From assembly GCA_028687585.1 (NCBI GenBank), contig JAQTZV010000018.1, forward strand, positions 50,448 through 114,447: 64,000 nucleotides of DNA, written 5' to 3'. Within the stretch, counting starts at the first letter, position 1. The number at the start of each line of letters is the position of its first letter. Of this stretch, positions 1 through 9,542 are shown one piece after another. The translations under genes and the position numbers were made by a program. The DNA comes from Desulfuromonadaceae bacterium. GTDB lineage: Bacteria; Desulfobacterota; Desulfuromonadia; Geobacterales; Pseudopelobacteraceae. Under the pieces are notes generated by a model that searched no databases, had not been told where the DNA came from, and saw only the letters and a list, made by a program, of their open reading frames with translations.

Positions 1-505
1 TTTCGGCGGTCATGAAGTAGCGACGCGACTCACGGGGGCCGAGAGCAGCAATCACGTAAGGAGATATGACGGCAGGAATGAGTCCCAGCTTGACTTCTGA
101 AACACAGAATGTTGCTCGCGCGGTTGCAATGGCAATGTCACAGCAAGCTGTCAGGCCAACCCCGCCTCCGTAGGCGGCCCCTTGGATCAACGCGATGGTC
201 GGCTTGGTGAGTGAATTGAGTGTCCGCATCAACTCCGCGATCCCTTTGGCATCAGCCATGTTCTGTTCGCGAGAATTATCGGCCATGCGCCGCATGTCGT
301 TCAGGTCGGCGCCGGCGGAAAAGCTCTTTCCATTGGCCGCAAGTACAATAATTCGTACGGCAGGGTCTGCCTCACATTTCCGTAGTGAATCGGTTAGAAT
401 GGCAACAAGGTTTTCGTTAAAGGCGTTGTGCAACTCGGGGCGGTTCATGGTAAACGTGGCTCGCCCATGATTATCTACATTTATAAGAACATCAGTTTCG
501 TTCAT
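1..505 (-). CDS. Enoyl-CoA hydratase/isomerase family protein (partial, C-terminus outside window)
   Basis: This is a crotonase-fold enzyme that would hydrate or isomerise an enoyl-CoA. My translation of the minus strand starts MNETDVLINVDNHG and shows the crotonase features NRPELHNAFN, GKSFSAGADLNDMRRM (oxyanion-hole region) and GAAYGGGVGLTACCDIA. The Glu of SEVKLGLIPAVISPYV lies where family members carry a catalytic acid. About 168 residues are present and the gene runs off the left edge. It follows the carboxyltransferase gene by about 60 bases, an order seen in leucine/isovalerate (liu) operons, so methylglutaconyl-CoA hydratase is the best guess. Other enoyl-CoA hydratases cannot be excluded. 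Confidence 0.85.
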   Translation of the reverse strand, partial: MNETDVLINVDNHGRATFTMNRPELHNAFNENLVAILTDSLRKCEADPAVRIIVLAANGKSFSAGADLNDMRRMADNSREQNMADAKGIAELMRTLNSLTKPTIALIQGAAYGGGVGLTACCDIAIATARATFCVSEVKLGLIPAVISPYVIAALGPRESRRYFMTAE

Positions 506-564
506 TGTCTGTTTTCCTGTAATAATTTATGCCACCCTCAAAAGTTCGTCTTTGGTTGAATCTA

Positions 565-2175
565 TTACATCCTGAACACCCCGAACTCCGTTTTCTCAAT
601 CGGTGCATTCAGCGTCGCCGACAACCCAAGACCAAGGACCATCCGGGTATCGGCCGGGTCGATGATGCCATCGTCCCAGAGACGGGCGCTGGCGTAGTAG
701 GGATGCCCTTGGTGCTCGTACTGGTCCCGGATCGGTTGTTTGAACGTTTCTTCGTCTTCTTTGGACCAACTTTCACCTCGCGCCTCCATACCATCCCGCT
801 TTACCTGGGCAAGGACGCTGGCTGCCTGTTCACCACCCATGACAGAAACGCGGGCATTGGGCCATATCCAGAGGAAACGCGGACTATAGGCGCGACCGCA
901 CATGCCGTAGTTGCCCGCGCCGAAACTACCACCGATGATGATAGTGAATTTGGGAACCTTGGCGCAGGCGACGGCGGTTACCAATTTGGCGCCGTCTTTG
1001 GCAATGCCACCCGATTCGTACTTACTGCCAACCATGAATCCGGTGATGTTCTGGAGGAATATAAGTGGAATGCCCCGCTGGCTGCAGAGTTGGACAAAAT
1101 GGGCCCCCTTGAGGGCCGACTCGGAGAAGAGGATGCCGTTGTTGGCAATAATGCCGACCGGGTATCCCCAGATATGGGCAAAGCAACAAACGAGGGTCGT
1201 GCCGTAGAGTTGTTTGAATTCGTCGAATTCCGTGCCGTCAACGATTCGGGCGATCACCTCACGCACATCATAGGGTTTGCGGGTGTCGTTCGGGATGACG
1301 CCGTAGATTTCTTCTTGATTGTAGAGCGGTTCTATTGGTTCACGTACGGCAAGCTTGACGTCTTTACGCCGGTTAAGGTTGCCGACCAGCCTCCGGGCTA
1401 TGGCAAGGGCATGGGCGTCGTCCATGGCGTAGTGGTCGGTAACCCCAGATGTTCTGCAATGAACGTCGGCGCCACCGAGATCCTCGGCGTTCACCACTTC
1501 ACCGGTGGCCGCCTTGACCAGCGGCGGGCCGCCGAGGAATATGGTGCCCTGTTTCCGGACGATGATGCTTTCATCCGACATGGCCGGCATGTAGGCGCCA
1601 CCTGCGGTGCACGATCCCATGACGGCTGCGATCTGGGGAATGCCCCTTCCCGACATATTGGCCTGGTTGTAAAAGATCCGCCCAAAGTGGTCACGGTCGG
1701 GAAAGACCTCTTCCTGTCGGGGAAGAAATACCCCGCCGGAGTCAACCAGGCAGATGCAGGGAAGATGGTTGGCTTCGGCAATCTCCTGGGCGCGGATATG
1801 TTTTTTGACGGTCAGCGGGTAGTAGGTGCCACCTTTTACCGTCGCGTCGTTGACGAAGATCATGCATTCCTGCCCCATAACCCGACCGATGCCGGTGATG
1901 ATTCCGGCAGCCGGAACTTCATCGTCTCCATAGACTTTGTAAGCAGCGAATTGGGACAATTCCAGAAATGGTGATCCGACGTCGAGCAGTTGACGGAGCC
2001 GCTCGCGCGGCAGCAGTTTTCCCCGTTCGATGTGCTTGGCCCGCGACCGTTCGTCACCACCAAGGCAGATCTTTGCGGACTTCTCACGAAGATCTGCAAC
2101 CAAGTCTGTCAGCGACCTGGAGTTTTTTAGAAACTCTTCAGACGTGGTGTTAACCAAGCTTTTAAATACACTCAT
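565..2175 (-). CDS. Acyl-CoA carboxylase, carboxyltransferase (beta) subunit, methylcrotonyl-CoA carboxylase-like
   Basis: The 536-residue protein has the normal length of a biotin-dependent acyl-CoA carboxyltransferase beta subunit. It carries the two crotonase-like halves typical of the family: an N-terminal half with [16 protein letters not shown], and a C-terminal half with [37 protein letters not shown] and [19 protein letters not shown]. These strings resemble methylcrotonyl-CoA carboxylase beta (LiuB/MccB); the related geranyl-CoA carboxylase is an alternative. The partner biotin carboxylase subunit is not in the window. It lies 33 bases after the aldehyde oxidoreductase gene and just before the enoyl-CoA hydratase, so branched acyl-CoA breakdown is the inferred role. 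Confidence 0.88.
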   Translation of the reverse strand: MSVFKSLVNTTSEEFLKNSRSLTDLVADLREKSAKICLGGDERSRAKHIERGKLLPRERLRQLLDVGSPFLELSQFAAYKVYGDDEVPAAGIITGIGRVMGQECMIFVNDATVKGGTYYPLTVKKHIRAQEIAEANHLPCICLVDSGGVFLPRQEEVFPDRDHFGRIFYNQANMSGRGIPQIAAVMGSCTAGGAYMPAMSDESIIVRKQGTIFLGGPPLVKAATGEVVNAEDLGGADVHCRTSGVTDHYAMDDAHALAIARRLVGNLNRRKDVKLAVREPIEPLYNQEEIYGVIPNDTRKPYDVREVIARIVDGTEFDEFKQLYGTTLVCCFAHIWGYPVGIIANNGILFSESALKGAHFVQLCSQRGIPLIFLQNITGFMVGSKYESGGIAKDGAKLVTAVACAKVPKFTIIIGGSFGAGNYGMCGRAYSPRFLWIWPNARVSVMGGEQAASVLAQVKRDGMEARGESWSKEDEETFKQPIRDQYEHQGHPYYASARLWDDGIIDPADTRMVLGLGLSATLNAPIEKTEFGVFRM

Positions 2176-2207
2176 CTAATTCCCCACTTATAAAAACCTA
2201 AACAACG

Positions 2208-3944
2208 CTACCAGTTAAAAAACTCATCTATTTCTTCATCCTTCACCAGAAAGGTCAGATTATGCGGTGCAACCGGCTCGGCGTAGAAAAAGCGCGGCAG
2301 CCGATCATGATGTTTGTTGAAGCCGCCACGAACGTTAAAATCGCGCTCCGCAGAGAGTACTTTCTTACCCAATGCCACGAAATCGTCGCCGGTCATGGTG
2401 CTGCCGTGAAAGGAGCTCAGCAGGTCAAGCAGCGCCTGGAAGGTTTCCGGTTGATCCATGATGGCGAAGGCAATAAACAGACACATGCCGGTGGAGTCGA
2501 TGGCGGCAGTGGCGATCTGCAGGTTCCGGGAGAGTTCCACCTGCCCTTCTGGTTTGAGCGGATCGACGTCCCCGCCGATCTTGAGGATGTTGGTGGCGAT
2601 TGCATAGCCCATCGTATGGTCGGCCCCCTGGGTCGAGGCGGCATAGGTGACACCAATACCTTGAACGGCGCGCGGATCGTAGGCAGGCAGGGCTTGATCC
2701 TTGACAATCGGTACCCGCTCGACGCCGAAGACTTTGCCGGTGACTGCGGCTCCGCTGCCGAGTATACGTCCCAGCGGTGTGCCTTTCTGGACCTCTTCCA
2801 CCAGTCTGATGGCGGCCGCATCGTCGCCAAATGCGGCCAGACCGGCTTCCATGGCCACTCCGACAGTAACACCCATCTCTATGGTATCGACACCAATGTT
2901 GTCGTCCAGATAGTCTAGCGCTGCGATCGTATCCAGGCTGGAGATGCCGCAATGGCCACCATGCGACCAGACCGTCTCATATTCCGGCTGTTTGGTCAGG
3001 TAATTGCCGTCTTTGTCATTGTAAATTCCGGAGCACTGGATCACGCAACCACGGTGGCAGCCGTGGGTAGCGGAGCCGCCGCGTTCGATTTCAAGAGCGG
3101 CTTGGGTTTCGCCGCTTAAGCTGGCTGAACCTTCAAACTGCCCCGTTTTAAAGTTCCGGGTCGGATATCCGCCGGCTTCGTTGAGGACATTGGTCATGAC
3201 GTTGGTGCCAAAGGCAGGCAGGCCTTCACCAGTGACCGGATGCTTGCGCAGCCCTTCGACAAATTTGCGGTTGGCATCACGGTAAGCGTCTGGGTCTTTT
3301 GGGGGACGCATCTTCATGCCGGCGTCATCAATGATGATCGCCTTGACGCGCTTGGCACCCATAACGGCGCCGACGCCACCGCGACCGCAATGTCGGGTCG
3401 GACGCAGTTCCGGGTCGGTACAGGCAATGGAGGCGGCCAATAGCTTGCGCTCTCCGGCTGAGCCAATGGTTATGTATGCGACCTTGTCGCCGTTCTCCTC
3501 GCGAAGCTTGGCTACCAGCGGATAGTTATCCATCAGCTTGAGGCTGTTATCGACTATGACCTTGATACCGTCTTTGTTGATAACGATTTTATACAGGTCG
3601 TCACCTTCCGGCTTACCTTCCAAAATGACGGCCGCATACCCGAGCCTGGCCAGAACCTGCGCGGCCTGGCCGCCGGCGTTGGATTCCTTGATGGTGCCTG
3701 TAAGGGGACTTTTGCAGCCAACCGACAGACGGCCGGTCATGGAGCCGGTAGTACCGCTGAGCATGCCAGGGGAGATGACCAGTTTGTTTTCAGCGCCCAG
3801 AGGGTGAGCCAGAGGATGAACTTCGGTCGCGACTACCAGAGAGGTCATTGCCCGGCCACCCAGGCCGACATAGTTACCCAGGTCGCCCACGGTCACCTTG
3901 GGACCGCCTGCGGCCCCCATGTCAATACGTGCAATTTTGTCCAT
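2208..3944 (-). CDS. Aldehyde:ferredoxin oxidoreductase, tungsten-cofactor family
   Basis: The 578-residue protein matches the AOR family, which oxidises aldehydes to acids at a tungstopterin and passes electrons to ferredoxin. The N-terminal part (MDKIARIDMGAAGGPKVTVGDL, GGRAMTSLVV, SPGMLSGTTGSMTGRLSVGCKSPLTG) is the AOR N-domain. A cluster-binding segment GCHRGCVIQCSG (Cys-x3-Cys-x3-Cys) lies near residue 290; the classic archaeal spacing is Cys-x2-Cys-x3-Cys, so this is a variant subfamily. CRHCGRGGVGAVMGAKRVKA-type residues are also present around 190-205. Lying after the acyl-CoA ligase and before the carboxyltransferase, it probably turns a pathway aldehyde into an acid. The exact aldehyde is unknown. 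Confidence 0.9.
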   Translation of the reverse strand: MDKIARIDMGAAGGPKVTVGDLGNYVGLGGRAMTSLVVATEVHPLAHPLGAENKLVISPGMLSGTTGSMTGRLSVGCKSPLTGTIKESNAGGQAAQVLARLGYAAVILEGKPEGDDLYKIVINKDGIKVIVDNSLKLMDNYPLVAKLREENGDKVAYITIGSAGERKLLAASIACTDPELRPTRHCGRGGVGAVMGAKRVKAIIIDDAGMKMRPPKDPDAYRDANRKFVEGLRKHPVTGEGLPAFGTNVMTNVLNEAGGYPTRNFKTGQFEGSASLSGETQAALEIERGGSATHGCHRGCVIQCSGIYNDKDGNYLTKQPEYETVWSHGGHCGISSLDTIAALDYLDDNIGVDTIEMGVTVGVAMEAGLAAFGDDAAAIRLVEEVQKGTPLGRILGSGAAVTGKVFGVERVPIVKDQALPAYDPRAVQGIGVTYAASTQGADHTMGYAIATNILKIGGDVDPLKPEGQVELSRNLQIATAAIDSTGMCLFIAFAIMDQPETFQALLDLLSSFHGSTMTGDDFVALGKKVLSAERDFNVRGGFNKHHDRLPRFFYAEPVAPHNLTFLVKDEEIDEFFNW

Positions 3945-4125
3945 ACGTGTTCTCCTTCCCTTTGTTCTGTGATTGTCACAGTAAAATTCTCCTTCTCAAA
4001 GGAAGGCTGCACCGTTTCCAGCACAACCCAATGGCCCGGCGCCGTGGGAATGTTCCTTTAGGCACCTGAGGCTCGGAGTAAAGTATCTGCTTCTTCTTTC
4101 GGGAGTGCCGTTGCTCGGCAACAAT

Positions 4126-4151
4126 GCCGGATCCGTTTCACTTGATCCGGC
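4126..4151 (-). terminator. Hairpin downstream of the acyl-CoA ligase gene
   Basis: GCCGGATC and GATCCGGC form an 8-bp stem with a 10-base loop in the 234-base gap between the ligase stop and the oxidoreductase start. Only a weak T-rich run follows on the minus strand, so it may attenuate rather than fully end transcription. I saw no convincing promoter for the oxidoreductase in the rest of the gap. Confidence 0.35.
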
Positions 4152-4178
4152 CTATGAAGAAATAAGGGTTACAAGGTA

Positions 4179-5720
4179 CTAGGCCGCGTCCAGCGTCTTC
4201 AACTGCCTGCGCATGATCTTTCCTGTGCTGGTTTTGGGAAGATCCTCGACGAACAGCACCTCACGGGGCACCTTGTAGGCCGAAAGATGCTGCCGACAGA
4301 AGTCGAAGATCTCCTGCTCACCGGCCGAGTGACCCTGCTTCAGAACAATGTATGCCTTGGCGATCTCACCCTTCATCTCGTCCGGCTTCGGGCCGACCGC
4401 GACCATGGCCACCGCCGGATGGGCCGCTATCACGCGTTCCAGCTCCGCCGGGTAGACATTGAACCCACCGGTTATGATCATGTCCTTCTTGCGGTCCACC
4501 ACGAAGATGAAACCGTCCTTGTCCATGCGCGCCAGATCGCCGGTATGGAGCCAGCCGTCAGGTTCGATTGTCTGTCTTGTCCCCTGCTCGTTGCCGAAGT
4601 ACCCCTGCATGACGATCGGACCGCGCACCATCAGTTCACCCACCTCTTCGGCAGACATGGTACGGGCCGCATCTTCCACTGCGGCGATGCGGCACTCCAC
4701 CCCCGGCAGGGCCACTCCGATAGAACCATGGCGGTTTTTGCCGTAGTAGGCATGGGTGGTGCCCAGGCCAGCTATCTCGGTCATCCCCCAAAGCTCCAGA
4801 AGCGGGCAGCCGAACTCCGCCTCGAACGCCTCCATCTTGGCGACCGGCATGGTCTGGCCGCCGACGGTGCACCGTTTCAGGGAGGAGACGTCGTATTTGC
4901 TGCGTTCCGGGTAGGCAAGCAGGTACATGTACATGGTCGGAACCCCTTCGAACATGGTGGCCCTGTGCTCCTGGATCGCTTCCAACACCTGCCTTTCCTC
5001 GAATTTGGGAAGCAGGACCAGGGTCATGCCGTACCAGAATGAAGAGTTCATGACCACGTTGCCGTAGACGTGGGAACAGGGAAGCGCCGAGACCACGGTG
5101 TCCCGGTCGTCGCGGGCATGCATCACCGCCGTCATGGCTGTGGAGGTGAGCACGTTGCGATGGCTGGTCATGGCCCCCTTGGGATGCCCGGTGGTGCCCG
5201 AGGTATAGCCGATGGTGGAAAGGGTGTCCGGCTCGACCTCGACCGCCTGGAAGGTGGGGGCGCCCTCTTCCAGCAAGTGGTCGAAGCCAACGGCGCCAGC
5301 GGGGATGTCTTGGCCGAAAAGGACGATGTGCTCGATGGGGGTCTGCTTGCGGATGGCGAGCAGGGCCGGCCCTTTGTCGCCGGAGGCGATGATGGCCTTG
5401 GCTCCGCAGTCGTTGGCAACGAAGACCACCTCCTCCGGGGTCAGCATGACGTTGATCGGGTTCACCACCGCGCCCACTTTCAGAATGCCGTAGTAGGCTA
5501 CGATCCATTCCCAGCAGTTGCTGGAATACAGGGTAACACGATCCCCCCGCCCCACGCCCCGCTGCGCAAGGCCGTTGGCCGCGCGGTTGGAGAGTACGTC
5601 CAGATACCTGAAGGAGAAGGAAGCGTCGCCGGATATCAAGGCAACCCGGTCACCGAAGGCCGCCGCCGCATAGGGAAGTACTTGTCCGATCGTCCACTTG
5701 CGCACTAAAGTCGTCATCAT
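4179..5720 (-). CDS. AMP-forming acyl-CoA synthetase (ligase)
   Basis: This adenylate-forming enzyme activates a carboxylic acid to its CoA thioester at the cost of ATP. It shows the family signature YTSGTTGHPKGA, the GMTEIAG motif, HTGDLARMDKDGFIFVVDRKKDMIITGG and the C-terminal PKTSTGKIMRRQL with the catalytic lysine. The ORF track starts at 5849, inside etfA, but an ATG at 5720 has a GAGG ribosome site before it and starts MMTTLVRKWTIGQVLPY, giving 513 residues, a usual length. It lies 99 bases after etfA in the same direction. It may activate the acid made by the neighbouring aldehyde oxidoreductase; the substrate (aryl or alkyl acid) is not predictable. Confidence 0.88.
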   Translation of the reverse strand: MMTTLVRKWTIGQVLPYAAAAFGDRVALISGDASFSFRYLDVLSNRAANGLAQRGVGRGDRVTLYSSNCWEWIVAYYGILKVGAVVNPINVMLTPEEVVFVANDCGAKAIIASGDKGPALLAIRKQTPIEHIVLFGQDIPAGAVGFDHLLEEGAPTFQAVEVEPDTLSTIGYTSGTTGHPKGAMTSHRNVLTSTAMTAVMHARDDRDTVVSALPCSHVYGNVVMNSSFWYGMTLVLLPKFEERQVLEAIQEHRATMFEGVPTMYMYLLAYPERSKYDVSSLKRCTVGGQTMPVAKMEAFEAEFGCPLLELWGMTEIAGLGTTHAYYGKNRHGSIGVALPGVECRIAAVEDAARTMSAEEVGELMVRGPIVMQGYFGNEQGTRQTIEPDGWLHTGDLARMDKDGFIFVVDRKKDMIITGGFNVYPAELERVIAAHPAVAMVAVGPKPDEMKGEIAKAYIVLKQGHSAGEQEIFDFCRQHLSAYKVPREVLFVEDLPKTSTGKIMRRQLKTLDAA

Positions 5721-5818
5721 TTTTTCCTCGCATCTGCGGTGCCGGTTGCCGGCACACGCGCATCTCTTTTGGGTTGGTCCCCGGCCGCCGAGCGGAGGGT
5801 CAGCCTGAGTTACCGGTA

Positions 5819-6811
5819 TCATTTCCTGCCAAGGTGTTCTCTCAGGCACTCTTTGAAGGCCGGCAGGACTTCCTTGAAATCTCCCACCACGCCGTAATGA
5901 GCCTCATTGAAGATGTTTGCTCCAGCGTCCTTGTTTATGGCCACGATGGTCTTGGCGCCGATGGCGCCGGCTATGTGCTGCACCGCTCCGGAAATGCCGA
6001 CCGCGATGTATAGCTTGGGGCTGACCTTCACTCCGGTGAGTCCCACCTGAAAGCGCTGCTCGACCCATCCTTTCTCCACGGTGGGCCTCGACCCTCCCAC
6101 AGCGCCGTCCAGAAGCTCCGCCAGCTCGGTCAGCTGCGCAAAGTTGTCCATGCTCTCCATCCCTCTTCCGCCGCTCACGATTATTTCAGCATCTTCGAGT
6201 CTCTTGCCCGCGTACTCGGCAACCACCCTCTTTAGACATCTTGCCCTGGGAACCGGCAGTTCCACCTCCGGGAGGAAGCAGGTGATCTCCCCTTTTCTCG
6301 CGCCATCCCTTTCCAGCGGCTCGAAGACCTTCTCCCTCACCGACACGATCTGCGCCCCAGAGGCGCTGGAAAAGGTCGCCCGAATGTTGCCGCCGTAGGT
6401 CGACCTGGTCCCCCGGAGCCGTCCAGTGTTCTGGTCGATAGCGAGGGCTGTACAGTCGGTGATCGGGCCGGTCCCCAAACGGAAGGCCAGCCGACATGCC
6501 AGGTCCGCTCCCTGATGGTTGTGGGCGAAAAGCACCAGAGCCGGATTGGTCTTTCGGCAAAACATCTCCATGACCGGCAGGTAAAGCTCCGGTTCGTACT
6601 CACCAAGTTGCGGTATTTGCACGCTAATTACCGCGTCGGCACCGCGTGCTATGGCCTCGGCGCCGGTCTCGTTGCTTCCATTGATAAATACGGCGACCAG
6701 CTCAGCCGACGACTCCCTGCTCAATCTGCTCCCGACCGCCAGCAGCTCCGCAGTGGATGTTGTGATTCCCCCGCCCTCCGCCTCACCATATACGACCACT
6801 TTGTCAGCCAT
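5819..6811 (-). CDS. etfA: Electron transfer flavoprotein, alpha subunit
   Basis: EtfA holds the FAD that passes electrons between flavin dehydrogenases and the quinone or ferredoxin pool. The C-terminal FAD domain is clear: [36 protein letters not shown] and [20 protein letters not shown]. The ATG at 6811 has GGGAG nine bases upstream, while the ORF-track start at 6820 directly abuts it, so 330 residues are preferred. It follows etfB by 14 bases. No extra N-terminal ferredoxin domain is seen. The window holds no acyl-CoA dehydrogenase, so its partners may be the flavoproteins further upstream. Confidence 0.93.
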   Translation of the reverse strand: MADKVVVYGEAEGGGITTSTAELLAVGSRLSRESSAELVAVFINGSNETGAEAIARGADAVISVQIPQLGEYEPELYLPVMEMFCRKTNPALVLFAHNHQGADLACRLAFRLGTGPITDCTALAIDQNTGRLRGTRSTYGGNIRATFSSASGAQIVSVREKVFEPLERDGARKGEITCFLPEVELPVPRARCLKRVVAEYAGKRLEDAEIIVSGGRGMESMDNFAQLTELAELLDGAVGGSRPTVEKGWVEQRFQVGLTGVKVSPKLYIAVGISGAVQHIAGAIGAKTIVAINKDAGANIFNEAHYGVVGDFKEVLPAFKECLREHLGRK

Positions 6812-6825
6812 TTCGGTCATCTCCC

Positions 6826-7623
6826 TTAAACGAGCTTCGCTTCGATCAGCCGCAGGGCCAGATTAGCCCCCGCCTCAGCTGCGGTCTCTCCCTTTATCAT
6901 CTCGCAGGTCGTATCGGAGACCTGCGCCGCCAAATCCACAACCGTGATCCGCCTGGCCGACGCGACGTCGATCGCCAGATCGGCTGCGCCCATAAGCTCC
7001 GCAGGCTGTTTCTGGGCCGCACGGATGGCAGGGAACGGAGGGTAGCGCAGGGTAAAGGCCTCGCTGTTCACCGTCACCACCGCAGGGAGGGTCACCTCGA
7101 TCTCGGCCGACCCATCAACAGTGGCGCACTCGAGCTTCAGCTTCCCTTCTCCAAGCTCGAAGCTTCTGGCAAGACTCACGCAGGGGAGACCGAGAAACTC
7201 GGCGATGCCGATGCCGGTCTGCCCGTTATTGGAATCGGCTGCCTGCCCCCCGCAGAGGATTAGATCGCCCCCACCCAGCTTGCCAATGGCGGCAGCCAGC
7301 ACGTTGGCCACCGCATACCCGTCCAGTTCGTCGAAAGCCTCGTCCTGTAGCAGGACGAGGCGGTCAGCTCCACTTGCCACCGCCCGGTCCAGCACTCTTT
7401 TCGAGGGCGCCTTCCCCATGCTCACCACGGTCACTTTGCCGCCATGCTGGTCCTTGATGCGCAGGGCGGCCTCCAGGGCGTTTTCGTCGAAGGGACTGAT
7501 AAGCGGCGCTACCCCTTCCGGGACGACCCGCTTTCCGCTCGCATCGATGCGGAACGACTTGGGGGGCGCATCGGGGTCGAATACCTGCTTCATGCATACA
7601 ACGATGTTTGGTTCAATTGCCAT
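6826..7623 (-). CDS. etfB: Electron transfer flavoprotein, beta subunit
   Basis: EtfB pairs with EtfA. The start MAIEPNIVVCMKQVFDPDAPPKSFRID and the stretches SPFDENALEAALRIKD and GGQAADSNNGQTGIGIAEFLGLP are typical of the family. I chose the ATG at 7623, which has an AGG-type ribosome site; the ORF-track start 10 codons upstream has none. The length is then 265 residues. The gene is first in the run etfB-etfA-ligase-AOR-carboxyltransferase and has a TetR-type operator promoter about 110-160 bases upstream, so the unit is probably repressed until an inducer appears. Confidence 0.93.
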   Translation of the reverse strand: MAIEPNIVVCMKQVFDPDAPPKSFRIDASGKRVVPEGVAPLISPFDENALEAALRIKDQHGGKVTVVSMGKAPSKRVLDRAVASGADRLVLLQDEAFDELDGYAVANVLAAAIGKLGGGDLILCGGQAADSNNGQTGIGIAEFLGLPCVSLARSFELGEGKLKLECATVDGSAEIEVTLPAVVTVNSEAFTLRYPPFPAIRAAQKQPAELMGAADLAIDVASARRITVVDLAAQVSDTTCEMIKGETAAEAGANLALRLIEAKLV

Positions 7624-7730
7624 TTTTGTGACCTCATCCCTTGAAAGCTTCATGGGTTGACAAACCCCGACACTGCTCCACCCTTTGGAAATCCACTCGG
7701 ATATGCGGGTGGCCCTCTAGCGCGTTTTCA

Positions 7731-7783
7731 TGACTGAATTTTCAGTCAATAATAATTTACAATACGCACCTAATTTGTGTCAA
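7731..7783 (-). promoter_or_regulatory. Promoter with TetR-type operator upstream of etfB
   Basis: On the minus strand a TTGACA -35 (7778-7783) is followed after 18 bases by TAAATT (7754-7759) and, 5 bases on, by the perfect palindrome TGACTGAATTTTCAGTCA in plus-strand reading (7731-7748). The operator covers the expected transcription start, a classic repressor position. The same layout and the preceding AACGTTTGACA recur at 24.2 and 34.8 kb. Confidence 0.75.
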
Positions 7784-7827
7784 ACGTTTTCTACTATTTC
7801 AGCGTCAATAGGGTTAGGATCTGAAAG

Positions 7828-7845
7828 AGCCCGTAGGGGCGGGCT
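7828..7845 (-). terminator. Possible weak terminator after the 99-residue protein gene
   Basis: AGCCCG and CGGGCT form a short 6-bp stem that begins at the stop codon of the upstream gene and is followed by CTTTC on the minus strand. It would separate that gene from the etfB promoter. The stem is short and the T-run poor. Confidence 0.3.
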
Positions 7846-8144
7846 TAACCGCAGACCCTTACCCCTTCAAGCTTCGAGGTTCCGAGCGGAGTTTTTATCG
7901 TTCCGGTCATGGAGTCACCGTCGAAGGTCGCATTCACCGTCACTAAGATGGGTCCCATGGGGGTGTGAACCTTCATGCTCCAGACTGCGGAGTTGCCGTC
8001 GACGGTCCCTTCAAGGGGCTCGTCGCCTTTTTTACTGCTGGCGGTACCGGTCAGTACCGTCCCTTCCGTCTTGAAGGTGATGGGGTTGGTTTCCTTTCCC
8101 ATGGGGGTTTGCACCGTGATGTTGTAAGTCCCGTTAATCGACAT
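7845..8144 (-). CDS. Small beta-rich protein with internal repeat, function unknown
   Basis: The 99-residue protein has no signal peptide and is rich in beta-strand patterns. It has two similar halves, each with a TPMG motif (NITVQTPMGKETNPITF and MKVHTPMGPILVTVNATFDG) and threonine-glycine turns (TVLTGTASSKKG, SMTGTIKTPLG), like a small beta-barrel. A good ribosome site (AGGAGAG) precedes the ATG. It lies 77 bases after the CCG-type Fe-S protein in the same direction. I do not recognise a named family with certainty; a lipid- or substrate-binding role is only a guess. Confidence 0.7.
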   Translation of the reverse strand: MSINGTYNITVQTPMGKETNPITFKTEGTVLTGTASSKKGDEPLEGTVDGNSAVWSMKVHTPMGPILVTVNATFDGDSMTGTIKTPLGTSKLEGVRVCG

Positions 8145-8220
8145 TGCACTCTCCTTTTCTTCGCTTTTTACTTCACCGGGCGGTGAAGGTTGTTGTTGTT
8201 CTGCCCCTGGGCGTCATTTC

Positions 8221-9519
8221 CTACCCGGTTTTCTCCATCGCTTGCAGCACCAGTTCCATGATGTCGTAGACAACCATGGCGTCGCCGGACTCGGCCGCGG
8301 CGTCCTTGAAATTGCGCTCGCACCAGGGGCAGGCGGTGACAAGTGCCTGGGCGCCGGTGGAGTGCGCTTCCCGCAGCCGCTCCCGGCCAGTCGTCAGGGC
8401 GAAGTCGGGGAATGCCTCTTTGGCCCCTCCCCCCGATCCGCAGCAATAGGTCCATTCCCGTATTCTGGGCATCTCAGTCAGGGTGACCCCGGGGATCGCC
8501 TGCAGGATATTGCGAGGGGAATCGTAGACCCCCTTGTTCCCGAAGTTCACCTCCCGGACCGGATCGGTGACGTACATGCGGGGGTCTTCAGCCATCTTAA
8601 TCTCGCCCTTCCAGGCCTTGAGAGGTTCTCCCAGTCGCCCTAGGTGACAGGGATCATGGAAGGTGACCTGCAGCGGGACCTCACGGGTGAACTTAATTTT
8701 CCCTTTACCGATCAATCGCTCGATGTATTCCGTGATGTGCAGCACCTCTATGTCCAAGTTGCAGTCCGCCGCCTGCGGATAGAGCTGCTTGAAGGTGCCG
8801 TTGCAGTCCGAGCAGCAGGTAAGCAGTATCTTCGAGCCCGCATCCTTGAGCCTTCCCGTCAGGCTTTCCGAATAATTCTTCAGTTCCTGCTGGTAACCCA
8901 TTTCGTAGGCTCGGCCGCCGCAGCAGATCTCCTCTTTCTTGGCAAAGCCGAAGTCCACCCCGGCCGCCTGCAGGATCTTGGCGGCGGCGCGGATCACCGG
9001 CCACTGTTCCTCGTCATAGGAAAAGTGACAGCCCACGTGCAGGTAGACTTCGGTCTTTTCCTCCAGCGCGTCCTTGATATCGAGTCCTTCCGCCCACTTG
9101 GACCGATCCGCCTTGGGCTTGCCGAAGATGTTGTCTTCGCGTTTCAGGTAGTCGATCAACATCATGTGGGCCGGGTCGCTCTGGCCGTCTTCCACGGCCC
9201 TCGACCGCAATTCCCGCATATTTTCCATCGGCTCCACATTGCCGCCGTAGTTCAGGTTGCACGATATCTGGCAGGAACCGCACATGCTGCAGGTGAAGAC
9301 AGCTTCCAGCATCTCGTCCGTGTAGCCGATTTGCCCATCCTCCAGCGCTGCAGCCATGATGGTCTTACCCCCTCCCGAATAGGAATGGAATTCTCCGTAC
9401 TCCATGCTCGGGCAGCCGGTGGCGAAGTCCCAACCGGATATCCGCGGCGTCGTCACCCACTTGCAGGCGGAACACCTGATGCACTGCATCATCTGATGCT
9501 TTCTCTCGCTCAATGACAT
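8221..9519 (-). CDS. CCG-domain iron-sulfur oxidoreductase subunit (cassette A)
   Basis: The 432-residue protein resembles GlcF/HdrD-type electron carriers. The N-terminus has two cluster motifs: CIRCSACKW...ATGCP and CSMCGSCQISCN. Two CCG (cysteine-rich) domains follow: HVGCHFSYDE...EEICCGGRAYEMG...LTCCSDC, and HDPCHLGRLGE...YCCGSGGGAKE...ACPWCERNF. Such domains bind Fe-S clusters and relay electrons or reduce disulfides. It sits 23 bases after the GlcD-like flavoprotein and is closely similar to the protein at 18154-19464. It probably carries electrons from the two adjacent flavoproteins toward EtfAB or the quinone pool; that route is inferred. Confidence 0.9.
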   Translation of the reverse strand: MSLSERKHQMMQCIRCSACKWVTTPRISGWDFATGCPSMEYGEFHSYSGGGKTIMAAALEDGQIGYTDEMLEAVFTCSMCGSCQISCNLNYGGNVEPMENMRELRSRAVEDGQSDPAHMMLIDYLKREDNIFGKPKADRSKWAEGLDIKDALEEKTEVYLHVGCHFSYDEEQWPVIRAAAKILQAAGVDFGFAKKEEICCGGRAYEMGYQQELKNYSESLTGRLKDAGSKILLTCCSDCNGTFKQLYPQAADCNLDIEVLHITEYIERLIGKGKIKFTREVPLQVTFHDPCHLGRLGEPLKAWKGEIKMAEDPRMYVTDPVREVNFGNKGVYDSPRNILQAIPGVTLTEMPRIREWTYCCGSGGGAKEAFPDFALTTGRERLREAHSTGAQALVTACPWCERNFKDAAAESGDAMVVYDIMELVLQAMEKTG

Positions 9520-9542
9520 TTATCTCTCCTCCCTGGTAGATA

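Noticed and set aside
529-1974. 481-residue plus-strand ORF
   Set aside because: It is antisense to the carboxyltransferase gene, whose protein motifs are unmistakable.
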